In this document: one piece after another, positions 6,840-14,803 of the stretch | Position numbering within the stretch: the first letter of the stretch is position 1 | How the letters are laid out: each line of letters starts with the position of its first letter | NCBI GenBank assembly: GCA_014799485.1 | Contig: JAAVHY010000039.1 | Coordinates: 1-22,570 of the forward strand | Reading direction: 5' to 3' | Length of the DNA: 22,570 nucleotides | From: Clostridiales bacterium | Lineage (GTDB): Bacteria; Bacillota_A; Clostridia; Oscillospirales; Oscillospiraceae | Translations under genes and position numbers: made by a program | The notes under the pieces: generated by a model | Database searches by the model: none | What the model was told of the DNA's origin: nothing | Seen by the model: the letters and a program-made list of their open reading frames with translations, nothing else

Positions 6840-8264
6840 ATGAAAAAACGCGTTGCTGTCCTGTTCCTGGCCGTCCTGCTGGCGGCTACCATCAGCCCCA
6901 CTACTGCCATGGCGGCCCAGCCCTACCCCTTCCCGGATGTGCCCGAGGACCACTGGTCCTATACCTATGTCCGGGACCTGTACGAACAGGGGGTGCTGGG
7001 CGGCTACCCGGACGGAGATTTCCACTGCCGTGACACGCTCACCTGGGGGCAGAGCTTCAAGCTCATCCTGGGGGCCATCGGTGTGGAGCTGCCCGAGCGG
7101 GAGCCGGGACAGCACTGGGCCTATTCCTACATACAGCCCGCCGTGGAAAACCGGCTGGTCTATTCCTTCAATGCGGAGTATCTGGACGAGGCCCCCACCC
7201 GGCGGGAAGTGGCCCGGATGGCCGCGCGGGCGCTGGATCTCACCGACATCTCCGGCGAGAGCCCCTATACCGACTGCGACGACGGCTACGCGGTAGAGCT
7301 GTATGAGAAGGGCATCATGTGGGGCACCGTCCAGCCCGACGGCACCCGGACGTTCTCCCCGGACGAGCCCATCGCCCGGGAGGAGATGGCCGCCATCGTG
7401 TGGCGGATGATGCACACGGACGTGACCGAAGGGATGTTCCGTTACAATAACTATTGGCTGGACTTGCTGGAGGACGTGCCCCCCACCCCATTCTCCAGGG
7501 AGCAGTTCAGCAGGGACGAAAAGAGCCGGGTAATCTATTCCGGCGGCTACTTCACCCAGGGCATCGACGTGTCCGGCCACAAGGGTGAGATCGACTGGCA
7601 GGCCGTGGCCGGGGACGGCATCGACTTCGCCATCATCCGGGCGGGCAACCGTCTCTATGGCAAGGACAGCACCGGCGCGGTGAATGAGGACTCCTGGTTC
7701 GACAAGAATATGCAGGGGGCCATTGCGGCGGGACTGGACGTGGGGGCCTACTTCTTCTCCAACGCCATCACGGTGGAGGAGGCCATTGAAGAGGCTGACC
7801 TGCTTATCTCCAAACTGGAGCCCTACCGGGAGTATGTCACCTACCCCGTGATATGCGACTGGGAATTCTTGGGCGGCTCACAGTCCCGGGCCTACGGCGT
7901 GGACGCGGAGGTCATCACCAAATGCGTGGACGCCTTCTGCCGGCGGGTGGAGGAGGCGGGCTACCAGCCCATGTTCTACTTTAACGCCTACTGCGGCTAT
8001 GTGAAGTTCGACCTGAGCCGCCTGACCCAGTACCCCTTCTGGTTTGCCGAGTACAGCAACGCGCCCACCTTCAGGTATGACTTCCAGATGTGGCAGTACT
8101 CCTCCAAGGGCAAGGTGGCGGGCATCAGCTCCGACGTGGATATGGACCTGTGCTTCATCCCCTTCCCCAACGCCATCCACCGCCCCGACGTGACGCCGGA
8201 GGCCCCGGCGGAGCCGGAGCCCGAACCCACCAGCTACCTCCCGTCGGTGCCGCTGGTCCCGTAA
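6840..8264 (+). CDS. Secreted SLH-domain GH25 lysozyme (N-acetylmuramidase)
   Basis: A 474-residue secreted protein. Signal peptide at residues 1-25 with cleavage near AMA. Three S-layer-homology repeats follow (about 31-76, 89-132 and 141-190), recognised by FPDVPEDHWSYTYV, GGYPDG and TFSPDEPIAREEMAAI; these bind secondary cell-wall polymers. The GH25 domain runs from about 239 to 445: GIDVSGHKGEIDW with Asp243, GLDVGAYFFSNA, and VICDWEF with Asp340 and Glu342 as likely catalytic acids. It should cleave the beta-1,4 bond between N-acetylmuramic acid and N-acetylglucosamine in peptidoglycan. The Pro/Glu-rich tail is short. Start ATG at 6840 follows AAAGGAG. The SLH repeats suggest that it stays on the cell's own wall, so remodelling is more likely than attack; that is inference. 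Confidence 0.93.
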   Translation: MKKRVAVLFLAVLLAATISPTTAMAAQPYPFPDVPEDHWSYTYVRDLYEQGVLGGYPDGDFHCRDTLTWGQSFKLILGAIGVELPEREPGQHWAYSYIQPAVENRLVYSFNAEYLDEAPTRREVARMAARALDLTDISGESPYTDCDDGYAVELYEKGIMWGTVQPDGTRTFSPDEPIAREEMAAIVWRMMHTDVTEGMFRYNNYWLDLLEDVPPTPFSREQFSRDEKSRVIYSGGYFTQGIDVSGHKGEIDWQAVAGDGIDFAIIRAGNRLYGKDSTGAVNEDSWFDKNMQGAIAAGLDVGAYFFSNAITVEEAIEEADLLISKLEPYREYVTYPVICDWEFLGGSQSRAYGVDAEVITKCVDAFCRRVEEAGYQPMFYFNAYCGYVKFDLSRLTQYPFWFAEYSNAPTFRYDFQMWQYSSKGKVAGISSDVDMDLCFIPFPNAIHRPDVTPEAPAEPEPEPTSYLPSVPLVP

Positions 8265-8342
8265 TACGCAAACACCTTCCCCGCAGATATGCCTCCGTTG
8301 AGGGGCCTCAGTATAGAGAGAAAGAGAAAGGGGCGGTCTTGC

Positions 8343-9842
8343 ATGAAAAAGTTTGAGATGATTGGTTTTTCCGACATTTATTGGGGGGAGGACGACGCGA
8401 AAAACGACCTTTCCCTGGAAAAGTATTTCGTGGAGTTCCCCGGCTACGAAGAGATCCTGAAGGGGAACAAACGGTATATCATCGGCCGGAAGGGGACGGG
8501 GAAATCGGCCATCCTGCAAAAGCTCCGCCTCCAGGCGCAGGCGGACCCCACCTCCTTCGCCATGGACGTCTCCCTGCGGGATTTCCCCCTGACGGATTTC
8601 AAGTCCATCGGGGACCGGAGCCTCCAGGACAAGTCCAAATACGTGTCGGCGTGGAAGTTCCTGCTTTTGACGGAGCTGGCCAGCCTGATCATACAGGACA
8701 ACTCCGCGGAGGACACAGACGAGCTGTGGCAAATGAAGCGGTTTTTGACCGACAACTTCCCTGAGGGCATTTCCATGGCGGAGACGATCAGCAGGCTGAA
8801 GCAGAACGAGAATAAGATCACGCTGGCCTGCTCCGTCCTGTCGGGGGAGCACGGGGCCTCCACCGCGACAGAGACCACCGCGCAGGTCCACTACAACAAG
8901 GCGGTCAAGGTGCTGGAGGGGCTCTTTGGGGGGATCCATACCCAGTGTACCTTCATCATTCTGATCGACGAGCTGGACGAGGGGTATCAGGGCAAAAACA
9001 CCAACCTCAACCTGGTGATCCTGGCCCTGCTCCGGGCGGTGGAGGAACTGGCCAACTTCTCGAAGCAGAACGGGATCCGCTGCCTCCCTGTTTTGGCGCT
9101 GCGCTCGGATATCTTCGACGGCCTGGAGGATAACGACCTGAACAAGCTGGACGACTATGTGCTGCGGCTGAATTGGACGACGGACGAGAACGACCCGTGG
9201 TCGCTGAAGCAGATCGCGGAGAAACGCATCGCCGCCACTGTGCGGGAGAAGTACCCGGACGTCCCCATAGAAAACTACTGGAACCTGGCGGCGGACGAAA
9301 AGGCCACGGAAAAGGGGCTGTGGCAGTATATGTGCGTGCTGACGTTCAGCCGTCCCCGTGATATCATCAAGCTGCTGAAAATCTGCGCGCTGCGGGCAAA
9401 GGGGCCGAAGCTGACGCTGGAAAACGTGCAGGCGGCGGAAATCGAGTACTCCGCGTGGTTTTACAGGGAGTTCCGCGACGAGGTGCATAGCTTCATGTCC
9501 TGCTGGCAGGACGCGCTCAACTGCATTACCGAGGTGGCCCGGGGCCGGGCGGAGCTGAAGACCCTGCTGGAGCGTTTCGAGGAGAACGAAGGGGTGAGCA
9601 CCTGGTGCCGGGACAACAAAAAAACGCCCGTCGACGTGGCGAAAGTGCTGTTCGACTACAGCGTGATCGGCTGTGTCACCGCCAAGGGGCGGTGGATTTT
9701 CAAGTATAAGGATGACTCCCTGGGCTTTATGCCCTCCTACCCATACTACTGCGTACACTATGGGTTCTGCGGGAAGCTGAGGCTGCAGACTAATCTTTAC
9801 AGCAAAACGATCATGGAGATCTATCGGAAATACAACTGGTGA
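8343..9842 (+). CDS. P-loop ATPase resembling the Sll1717 family
   Basis: A 499-residue soluble ATPase. Walker A is GRKGTGKS (48-55) and Walker B is FIILIDELDEG (204-214). A sensor-like segment has ALRSDIFDGLEDNDLNKLDD (252-271), and SRPRDIIKLLKICAL (336-350) resembles the sensor-2 NPRD motif of STAND/KAP-type ATPases. The C-terminal part (about 430-490) looks like a winged helix. The overall pattern fits the P-loop ATPase Sll1717 family as I recall it; function is not established. No membrane segment or nuclease motif was seen. Start: ATG at 8343 follows AAAGGGG by about 8 bases. No convincing promoter or terminator separates it from the lysozyme, so it may be co-transcribed, but the products share no obvious pathway. 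Homologous proteins often occur as scattered accessory genes, so a defence role is possible but unproved. Confidence 0.75.
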   Translation: MKKFEMIGFSDIYWGEDDAKNDLSLEKYFVEFPGYEEILKGNKRYIIGRKGTGKSAILQKLRLQAQADPTSFAMDVSLRDFPLTDFKSIGDRSLQDKSKYVSAWKFLLLTELASLIIQDNSAEDTDELWQMKRFLTDNFPEGISMAETISRLKQNENKITLACSVLSGEHGASTATETTAQVHYNKAVKVLEGLFGGIHTQCTFIILIDELDEGYQGKNTNLNLVILALLRAVEELANFSKQNGIRCLPVLALRSDIFDGLEDNDLNKLDDYVLRLNWTTDENDPWSLKQIAEKRIAATVREKYPDVPIENYWNLAADEKATEKGLWQYMCVLTFSRPRDIIKLLKICALRAKGPKLTLENVQAAEIEYSAWFYREFRDEVHSFMSCWQDALNCITEVARGRAELKTLLERFEENEGVSTWCRDNKKTPVDVAKVLFDYSVIGCVTAKGRWIFKYKDDSLGFMPSYPYYCVHYGFCGKLRLQTNLYSKTIMEIYRKYNW

Positions 9843-9877
9843 GCTTCTGACGTTCCGCGCGGCCCGCCAAGAGCGTG

Positions 9878-9914
9878 AACCCCCTCCCCCGCCACAGGCG
9901 GGGGAGGGGGTTTT
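9878..9914 (+). terminator. Bidirectional terminator between the ATPase gene and mutL
   Basis: A perfect 16-bp stem (9878-9893 and 9897-9912) with a 3-base loop ACA, ending in TTTT on the plus strand. It sits between convergent stop codons at 9842 and 9936. Confidence 0.88.
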
Positions 9915-9935
9915 CATCCGATGAATTTTGGGGCG

Positions 9936-11975
9936 CTACGCCCGCTTGAACTGCTTTTCCAGCTGTTTTTTGGTCATCTCAATGGCCACCGGCCGCCCGT
10001 GGGGGCAGTATTTCACTTCCCCGGACATGACCATCCGGGCCACCTCCTCCAGTTCCTCCGCGCCGCTGCGCCAGCCGCCTTTAATTGCCGCCTTGCACGC
10101 CATGGTGTGCATCAGCTCGTCCCGGGCGGAGGCGGGGTCGGCGGCGCCGGTCAGCCGCAGGCGGCGGGCCAGCTCCAGCAGGGCGGGCTCGATGTCCCCC
10201 GCGTCCAGGTAATCCGGCGCGGAGCGCACCGCCAGGGAATTGGAGCCAAACTGCTCCACCTCGAACCCGAACCGTGTCAGCAGTTCGCTCTGATCCAGCA
10301 GGAGTTCCAGCTCCTCCGGCGCGGGGGAGAAGGTAACCGGGGTGAGCAGTTCCTGCACCATGGGCTGGTAGTCCGCCGCCTTGAGCCGGTCGAAATTGGC
10401 CCGCTCGTGGGCGGCGTGCTTGTCGATGAGCAGAACCTTGTCCCCCTGCTCCACCATCACATAGGTGCGGAACAGCTCGCCCCGGATGACCCAGGGTTCC
10501 TCCTGAGGGATGGGCTCTGGTTCGGGTATGGGGGCCGGAGCGGGGGTTTCCGCCTGGGGCTTTTGCTCTGGCTCGAGGGCAAGCTCCAGCTTTGGGGGCT
10601 GTGCCGGAACGGCGGGATGTTCCGCCGTCCGCTCGGGAACAGGGATATGTACCGGCTCCCCGGCCTTTTTCGCGGGGGCCGGTTCCCGATCCGGCAGGGG
10701 CTCCACCCACTGGAAGGGGGATTTTTTGCGCTCAGGTGCGGGGGCCGGGGCGGCTTTGCTGTCCTCCCGCGCCGCGGGAGAGGGGGCCGGCTTAGGCGGC
10801 TGGGCCGGAACCGTCTGGGAGGGCTTGGCGTTGAGCGGCGCGCCCGCCATTGGCTTGAACCGGGAGGCGGGCATGAACTGCGTCCCCGCCATCGCCGCCG
10901 CCCCGTCATGGAGGGGCAGGGTGGTCTGGTTTGGCGTCACCTTGTCCTCTGCCTTCACCCCGGGCAGTACCGCCTGGGGCCGGGTGTGGTCGCGGTCCAG
11001 GGCGGACAGCACCGCGTAATACACCGTGGAAAACACCGCCTGCTCCCGCTGGAACTTCACCTCGGTCTTGGTGGGGTGGACGTTCACATCCACCTCGCCG
11101 GGGCGCACCGTGAGATGGATGACGCAGCCGGGGAATTTCCCCACCATCTTCTGGTTTTTGTACGCCTCCTCCACCGCCGCCATCATGACCCGGCTTTTGA
11201 CGTACCGCCCGTTGACGAAAAAGTGCTGATAGCTCCGGCTCCCCCGGCAGCAGGTGGGCAGGGAGGCGAAGCCCTCCGCGTCCATCCCTTCGCCGGAGCC
11301 CTTCACCGGGAGAAAGCCCAGGGCGATGTCCCGGCCCATGACGGCGTAGACGGCGCTTTTCAGCTGGCCGTCCCCGGGGGTGAGCAGCTCCTGCTTCCCG
11401 TCCCGGATGAATTTCACGCTCAGCTCCGGGTGGGACAGGGCCACCCGCTGGACCACGGCGAATACCGCCGCCCCCTCGGCGGAGTCCTTTTTCATGAACT
11501 TCAGCCGGGCGGGGGTATTGAAGAACAGCTCCCGCACCGTCATAACGGTCCCCTTGGGGCACCCGGCTTCCTCCTGGCCGGTGACCACACCCGCCTCTAC
11601 GGTGAGGGACGTGCCCAGCGCCTCGTCGTCGGTGCGGGTCAGCAGCTCCACCCGGGAAACCGCCGAGATCGCCGCCAGGGCCTCCCCCCGGAAGCCCAGG
11701 GTGCCGATGGCCTCCAGGTCGTACTCGGTGGCGATTTTAGAGGTGGCGTGGCGCAGGAAGGCCGTGGCCGCCTGGTCCGCGGGGATGCCGCAGCCGTCGT
11801 CGGTGACCCGGATCAGGGACATCCCGCCGTGGGCGATCTCCACCGTGACGGCGTTTGCCCCGGCGTCGATGGCGTTTTCCATCAGCTCCTTGACCACGCT
11901 GGCGGGGCGCTCCACCACCTCGCCGGCGGCGATGAGGTCGGCCACATGGGGGGCTAATTGTTTGATCACTGCCAT
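9936..11975 (-). CDS. mutL: DNA mismatch repair protein MutL
   Basis: A 679-residue MutL. The N-terminal GHKL ATPase domain (about 1-330) has ENAIDAGA (33-40), DDGCGI (59-64), ATSK (77-80) and GFRGEAL (94-100). A long Pro/Ala-rich linker (about 330-480) leads to the dimerisation/endonuclease domain. In that domain DKHAAHE (518-524) corresponds to the DQHA(X)2E(X)4E metal site, with Asp529 where the last Glu is usual. ACK (626-628) and CPHGRP (657-662) are the other conserved zinc-site motifs. It should couple MutS mismatch recognition to strand incision; the presence of the nuclease motif agrees with a MutH-less Gram-positive. It starts three bases after the dtd stop, and its ribosome site GAGGT lies inside the dtd end, so expression is coupled. 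mutS is not in this window. Confidence 0.97.
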   Translation of the reverse strand: MAVIKQLAPHVADLIAAGEVVERPASVVKELMENAIDAGANAVTVEIAHGGMSLIRVTDDGCGIPADQAATAFLRHATSKIATEYDLEAIGTLGFRGEALAAISAVSRVELLTRTDDEALGTSLTVEAGVVTGQEEAGCPKGTVMTVRELFFNTPARLKFMKKDSAEGAAVFAVVQRVALSHPELSVKFIRDGKQELLTPGDGQLKSAVYAVMGRDIALGFLPVKGSGEGMDAEGFASLPTCCRGSRSYQHFFVNGRYVKSRVMMAAVEEAYKNQKMVGKFPGCVIHLTVRPGEVDVNVHPTKTEVKFQREQAVFSTVYYAVLSALDRDHTRPQAVLPGVKAEDKVTPNQTTLPLHDGAAAMAGTQFMPASRFKPMAGAPLNAKPSQTVPAQPPKPAPSPAAREDSKAAPAPAPERKKSPFQWVEPLPDREPAPAKKAGEPVHIPVPERTAEHPAVPAQPPKLELALEPEQKPQAETPAPAPIPEPEPIPQEEPWVIRGELFRTYVMVEQGDKVLLIDKHAAHERANFDRLKAADYQPMVQELLTPVTFSPAPEELELLLDQSELLTRFGFEVEQFGSNSLAVRSAPDYLDAGDIEPALLELARRLRLTGAADPASARDELMHTMACKAAIKGGWRSGAEELEEVARMVMSGEVKYCPHGRPVAIEMTKKQLEKQFKRA

Positions 11976-11978
11976 GAT

Positions 11979-12413
11979 TTATACCTCGAGTAATATGGTC
12001 ACCGGGCCGTCGTTCTGGGAGAACACCTGCATATCCGCGCCGAACTCGCCGTGCTCCACCCGGAAGCCCCGCTCCCGGCACTGCTCCATGAACCGCTCGT
12101 AGAGGGGGATGGCCAGGTCGGGCTTGGCGGCGTGGGAGAACCCCGGGCGGCGGGAGGAGGTGTCGGCGTACAGGGTGAACTGGCTCACCACCAGCAGGGA
12201 GCCCCCCACGGCGGCCAGGTTCAGGTTCATTTTCTCGTTCTCGTCCTCAAAGATCCGCAGGCCGCAGATTTTGTCCGCCATTTTGTCGGCGGCGGCTTCT
12301 GTATCGTCAGGGCCCACCCCCAGCAGCACCAGGAAGCCCGTGTCAATGGCCCCGTTGATTGTTCCATCTATTTCTACCCGGGCGTTTTTCACCCGCGTCA
12401 CCACGGCCCGCAT
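11979..12413 (-). CDS. dtd: D-aminoacyl-tRNA deacylase
   Basis: A 144-residue cytoplasmic enzyme that hydrolyses D-aminoacyl-tRNA (and glycyl-tRNA(Ala)), removing wrongly charged tRNA before translation. Full family length. The diagnostic motifs are SQFTLYAD (77-84), with the active-site Thr80 region, and NDGPVT (134-139), the cross-subunit Gly-Pro element of the homodimer. The ATG at 12413 has AAGGAGG upstream. It lies 12 bases after the unknown gene and 3 bases before mutL in a same-strand series. In many Firmicutes dtd follows relA; here it does not. Confidence 0.96.
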   Translation of the reverse strand: MRAVVTRVKNARVEIDGTINGAIDTGFLVLLGVGPDDTEAAADKMADKICGLRIFEDENEKMNLNLAAVGGSLLVVSQFTLYADTSSRRPGFSHAAKPDLAIPLYERFMEQCRERGFRVEHGEFGADMQVFSQNDGPVTILLEV

Positions 12414-12425
12414 GGCAAGCCCTCC

Positions 12426-12938
12426 TTATTCGTAATAACCCTCCGCACCTACGCCGATGGTGGCCCAGTGGGTGCGGCGCTTCTCGTACTCGATGTCCTC
12501 TTCACTCAGCGGGTGGCCATCGGCCTCGGCTTCCGCTATCATCTCCGCCAGGTTTTCCGGGATGCTCTCCCGGTACAGCCCCACGCTTATCTTTTTAAAT
12601 GCGTAAGAGTACCCTTTCTCCGTGTCCAGAAAATCGCCGCCATTCTTTTCCTTCAGCAGTTCAAGCACTGTTTCCGGCGGCGCTTGGAACGCTGGCAGGC
12701 CAAAAATCACCGGCTGGAGCTTTCCGTCCGGCCCGCCCAGCAGCTCGATGAATTCCACATGGCCTTCCTCGCCGAAATCCACCCGAAGCTCACTCGCGAA
12801 GTAGTAGAGCGAATTCCATCGGACATTTTCGCCCTCTCCCAGCGCCTTCTCTACATCCGCCCTGGCGTCCCCCAGGCGGATGGTTTTGCTGTCCACGATG
12901 ACACCAACCTGCGGAATCAATTCAACTGTGTGTACCAT
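12426..12938 (-). CDS. Hypothetical protein, 170 residues
   Basis: Not recognised. A soluble, acidic protein without signal peptide or membrane segment. The N-terminal half (about 9-70) reads as alternating strands ending with VEFIELLGGPDGKLQPVIFG. The middle has a helix around PPETVLELLKEKNGG, and the C-terminal part is charged (AEAEADGHPLSEEDIEYEKRR). Size and composition resemble small immunity-like or SMI1-like proteins, but no motif proves it. The stop of the SdpI-like gene directly abuts its start (TGAATG), and AGGAGG sits 8 bases before the ATG, so the two are translationally coupled and may work together. The coding call is strong; the function is unknown. Confidence 0.8.
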   Translation of the reverse strand: MVHTVELIPQVGVIVDSKTIRLGDARADVEKALGEGENVRWNSLYYFASELRVDFGEEGHVEFIELLGGPDGKLQPVIFGLPAFQAPPETVLELLKEKNGGDFLDTEKGYSYAFKKISVGLYRESIPENLAEMIAEAEADGHPLSEEDIEYEKRRTHWATIGVGAEGYYE

Positions 12939-13343
12939 TCAGCCCCGCCTCCTGACACCGCTTTTGTCAAACTCCTTTTTCAGGGCCCGTTCCACTGGGA
13001 CATAATTGGCGATCACCACCGCCACCGCCTCCAGCAAGACAAATCCAACCTGCCAAAAGCAATAGTCCATGGACTCCACGGGAACCCGCAGCATCCACAT
13101 CAGGAACAGGAACAGCGCCGTCACGGGCAGCAGGGCCCAGCCGATTTTATAGCATATCCGCCCATATTGCTCCTGGGCGAACTCCCAGGTGTCCTGATTT
13201 TTCATGGACATGACGGTTCGATAGCCATACATGGGGTCGATGGTTTTGGGCGGGTCCTTGGTGAATTTGTACCCCATGCCAATAAACACCAGGGGAAGAA
13301 TCAGGTTGCACAATAGCATAAGAATCCACAGTCCGAGCGCCAT
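12939..13343 (-). CDS. SdpI family membrane protein
   Basis: A 134-residue membrane protein with three hydrophobic helices (about 4-24, 66-86 and 95-115). The loop after helix 1 carries MYGYRTVMSMKNQDTWEFA (38-56), the signature of the SdpI/YhfL family (PF13630). In Bacillus, SdpI gives immunity to the SdpC toxin and helps signal to the SdpR repressor; most family members have unknown roles. Start at 13343 was chosen for the GGGGGG site seven bases upstream and because it begins directly with helix 1. An upstream TTG would give 13 extra residues and lacks support. No SdpC- or SdpR-like gene is present here. Confidence 0.88.
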   Translation of the reverse strand: MALGLWILMLLCNLILPLVFIGMGYKFTKDPPKTIDPMYGYRTVMSMKNQDTWEFAQEQYGRICYKIGWALLPVTALFLFLMWMLRVPVESMDYCFWQVGFVLLEAVAVVIANYVPVERALKKEFDKSGVRRRG

Positions 13344-13367
13344 AAAAACACCCCCCGTTTTTCTTCC

Positions 13368-13396
13368 ATTATACACCGGCAAAGGGCCGCTGTCAC
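13368..13396 (-). promoter_or_regulatory. Promoter of the SdpI-unknown-dtd-mutL run
   Basis: On the minus strand, -35 GTGACA (13391-13396) and -10 TATAAT (13368-13373) are separated by 17 bases, with a leader of about 18 bases. It lies just after the mnmE stop codon, so the downstream genes can be expressed without mnmE. Confidence 0.7.
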
Positions 13397-13399
13397 GGG

Positions 13400-14803
13400 C
13401 TATTTCCCCACGCAGAACCGCTCAAAGATACGGGCGGTCACGTCCTCGCTCACCGTCCGGCCCGTCAGCTCGCCCAGGGCGGACATGGCCTCCTCCACGT
13501 CGGCTACCACCGCGTCAGGGGACAGCCCTGCTTTGAGGGCCGACCCTCCCCGCTCCACCGCCCAGCGGGCGCGGTTTGCGGCCTCGGCCTGCCGGGCGTT
13601 GGTGAGCAGGGCCCCGGCCTGTATGCCGGTGTCCTGGGGAAACAGCGAAGCCACGGCCCGCTCCAGCTCGTCCATTCCCTTCCCGGTGACGGCGGAGATG
13701 GCTACCGATGCGGCGGGGTTGGTGCCCTGGCCTTTGCCCACCATCCCCACAGAACTGCCCAGCACGCCGGACAGGTCGCACTTGGAATCGATCCAAATCC
13801 ACGGCTTGCCTGTGTCCATCACCAGGCGGAGCAGCTCCAGCAGCTCCCTGCCGTCCTGCTCGTTGGGTTCGGCGGCGCTGTCCACCACCACCAAAACCAG
13901 CTCCGCCCGCTCGATCGCCGCCCGGGAGCGTTCCACGCCAAGCCGCTCCACCTCATCGCCGGCGTCCCGCAGGCCCGCCGTGTCAATCAGCCGCAGAAGC
14001 ACCCCGCCGAAGCTGACCCGTTCCTCCACCGTGTCCCGGGTGGTGCCGGGGATGTCGGTGACGATGGCCCGCTCGTATCCCAGCAGGGCGTTAAACAGGG
14101 TGGATTTTCCCGCGTTGGGCCGTCCCACGATGGCGCAGGGTACGCCCTCGTTGAGCAGCCGCCCCCGCCGGTAGGTGGCGGCCAGCTTGTCCAGTGCCTC
14201 CGCCGTGTTTTCCAGTGCCTGGGAAAGCTCCCCGACTTCAAAGGGCTCGATGTCCTCGTCCGGGTAGTCCAGCACGGCGTGGAAGTGGGCGCACAGGTTG
14301 GTCAGCTCGTCGTAAATGCCGTCCACTACGTCCGCCAGCGCCCCGCCCAGCTGGCCCGCCGCCTGACGCACCGCCGCCGGGGTCTCGGCGTGGATCAGGT
14401 CGGCCACTGCCTCGGTGCGGGTCAAATCCAATTTCCCGTTGAGAAACGCCCGCCGGGTGAACTCCCCGGGCTGGGCCTGCCGCGCCCCGGCGGCGAACAG
14501 CGCCTCCAGCCCCAGGGCCAGCGCCGCCGGGGAGCCGTGGCATTGCAGCTCGGCGGTGTCCTCCCCGGTGTAGCTGTGGGGGGCCCGGGACACGGTGCAG
14601 AGGCAGTGGTCGATGACCGCCCCCTCCCGGTCGTGGAGCGCGCCGTACACCAGCGCCCGGTCGGGGCGCCGGCTCATAGGCCCGCCGTGGAACGGCGTGA
14701 ACACCCTGTCCGCCGCCGCCAGGGCTTCCGGCCCGGACAGGCGGAGGATGCCGATGGCGGAGGGGACAAGGGGCGTGGCGATGGCGGCGATGGTATCGCT
14801 CAT
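13400..14803 (-). CDS. mnmE: tRNA uridine-5-carboxymethylaminomethyl modification GTPase MnmE
   Basis: A 467-residue GTPase that, with MnmG, modifies wobble uridine-34 of tRNAs reading NNA/NNG codons, using a folate-bound C1 unit. The N-terminal tetrahydrofolate-binding domain (about 1-120) is followed by a helical domain with an inserted G domain: G1 GRPNAGKS (227-234), the TTRDT switch (254-258) and G3 DTAG (274-277). The C-terminal CVGK (464-467) is the catalytic CxGK motif. Odd point: G4, normally NKxD, reads SKCD (340-343). The ATG overlaps the mrp stop as ATGA, so the two are coupled. mnmG is not in the window, although it often lies near mnmE. Confidence 0.97.
   Translation of the reverse strand: MSDTIAAIATPLVPSAIGILRLSGPEALAAADRVFTPFHGGPMSRRPDRALVYGALHDREGAVIDHCLCTVSRAPHSYTGEDTAELQCHGSPAALALGLEALFAAGARQAQPGEFTRRAFLNGKLDLTRTEAVADLIHAETPAAVRQAAGQLGGALADVVDGIYDELTNLCAHFHAVLDYPDEDIEPFEVGELSQALENTAEALDKLAATYRRGRLLNEGVPCAIVGRPNAGKSTLFNALLGYERAIVTDIPGTTRDTVEERVSFGGVLLRLIDTAGLRDAGDEVERLGVERSRAAIERAELVLVVVDSAAEPNEQDGRELLELLRLVMDTGKPWIWIDSKCDLSGVLGSSVGMVGKGQGTNPAASVAISAVTGKGMDELERAVASLFPQDTGIQAGALLTNARQAEAANRARWAVERGGSALKAGLSPDAVVADVEEAMSALGELTGRTVSEDVTARIFERFCVGK

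Noticed and set aside
8299..8317. TGAGG-GG-CCTCA palindrome followed by TATAGA before the ATPase gene, as a promoter and operator
   Set aside because: No acceptable -35 box at the right distance and the palindrome is short; not enough to call.
7878..9917. 679-residue open frame on the minus strand opposite the lysozyme and ATPase genes
   Set aside because: It spans two unrelated genes on the other strand and has no family motif; a stop-free shadow caused by high GC.
9921..11957. 678-residue open frame on the plus strand opposite mutL
   Set aside because: Mirror of the mutL coding frame, with low-complexity His/Gly/Leu/Arg composition.
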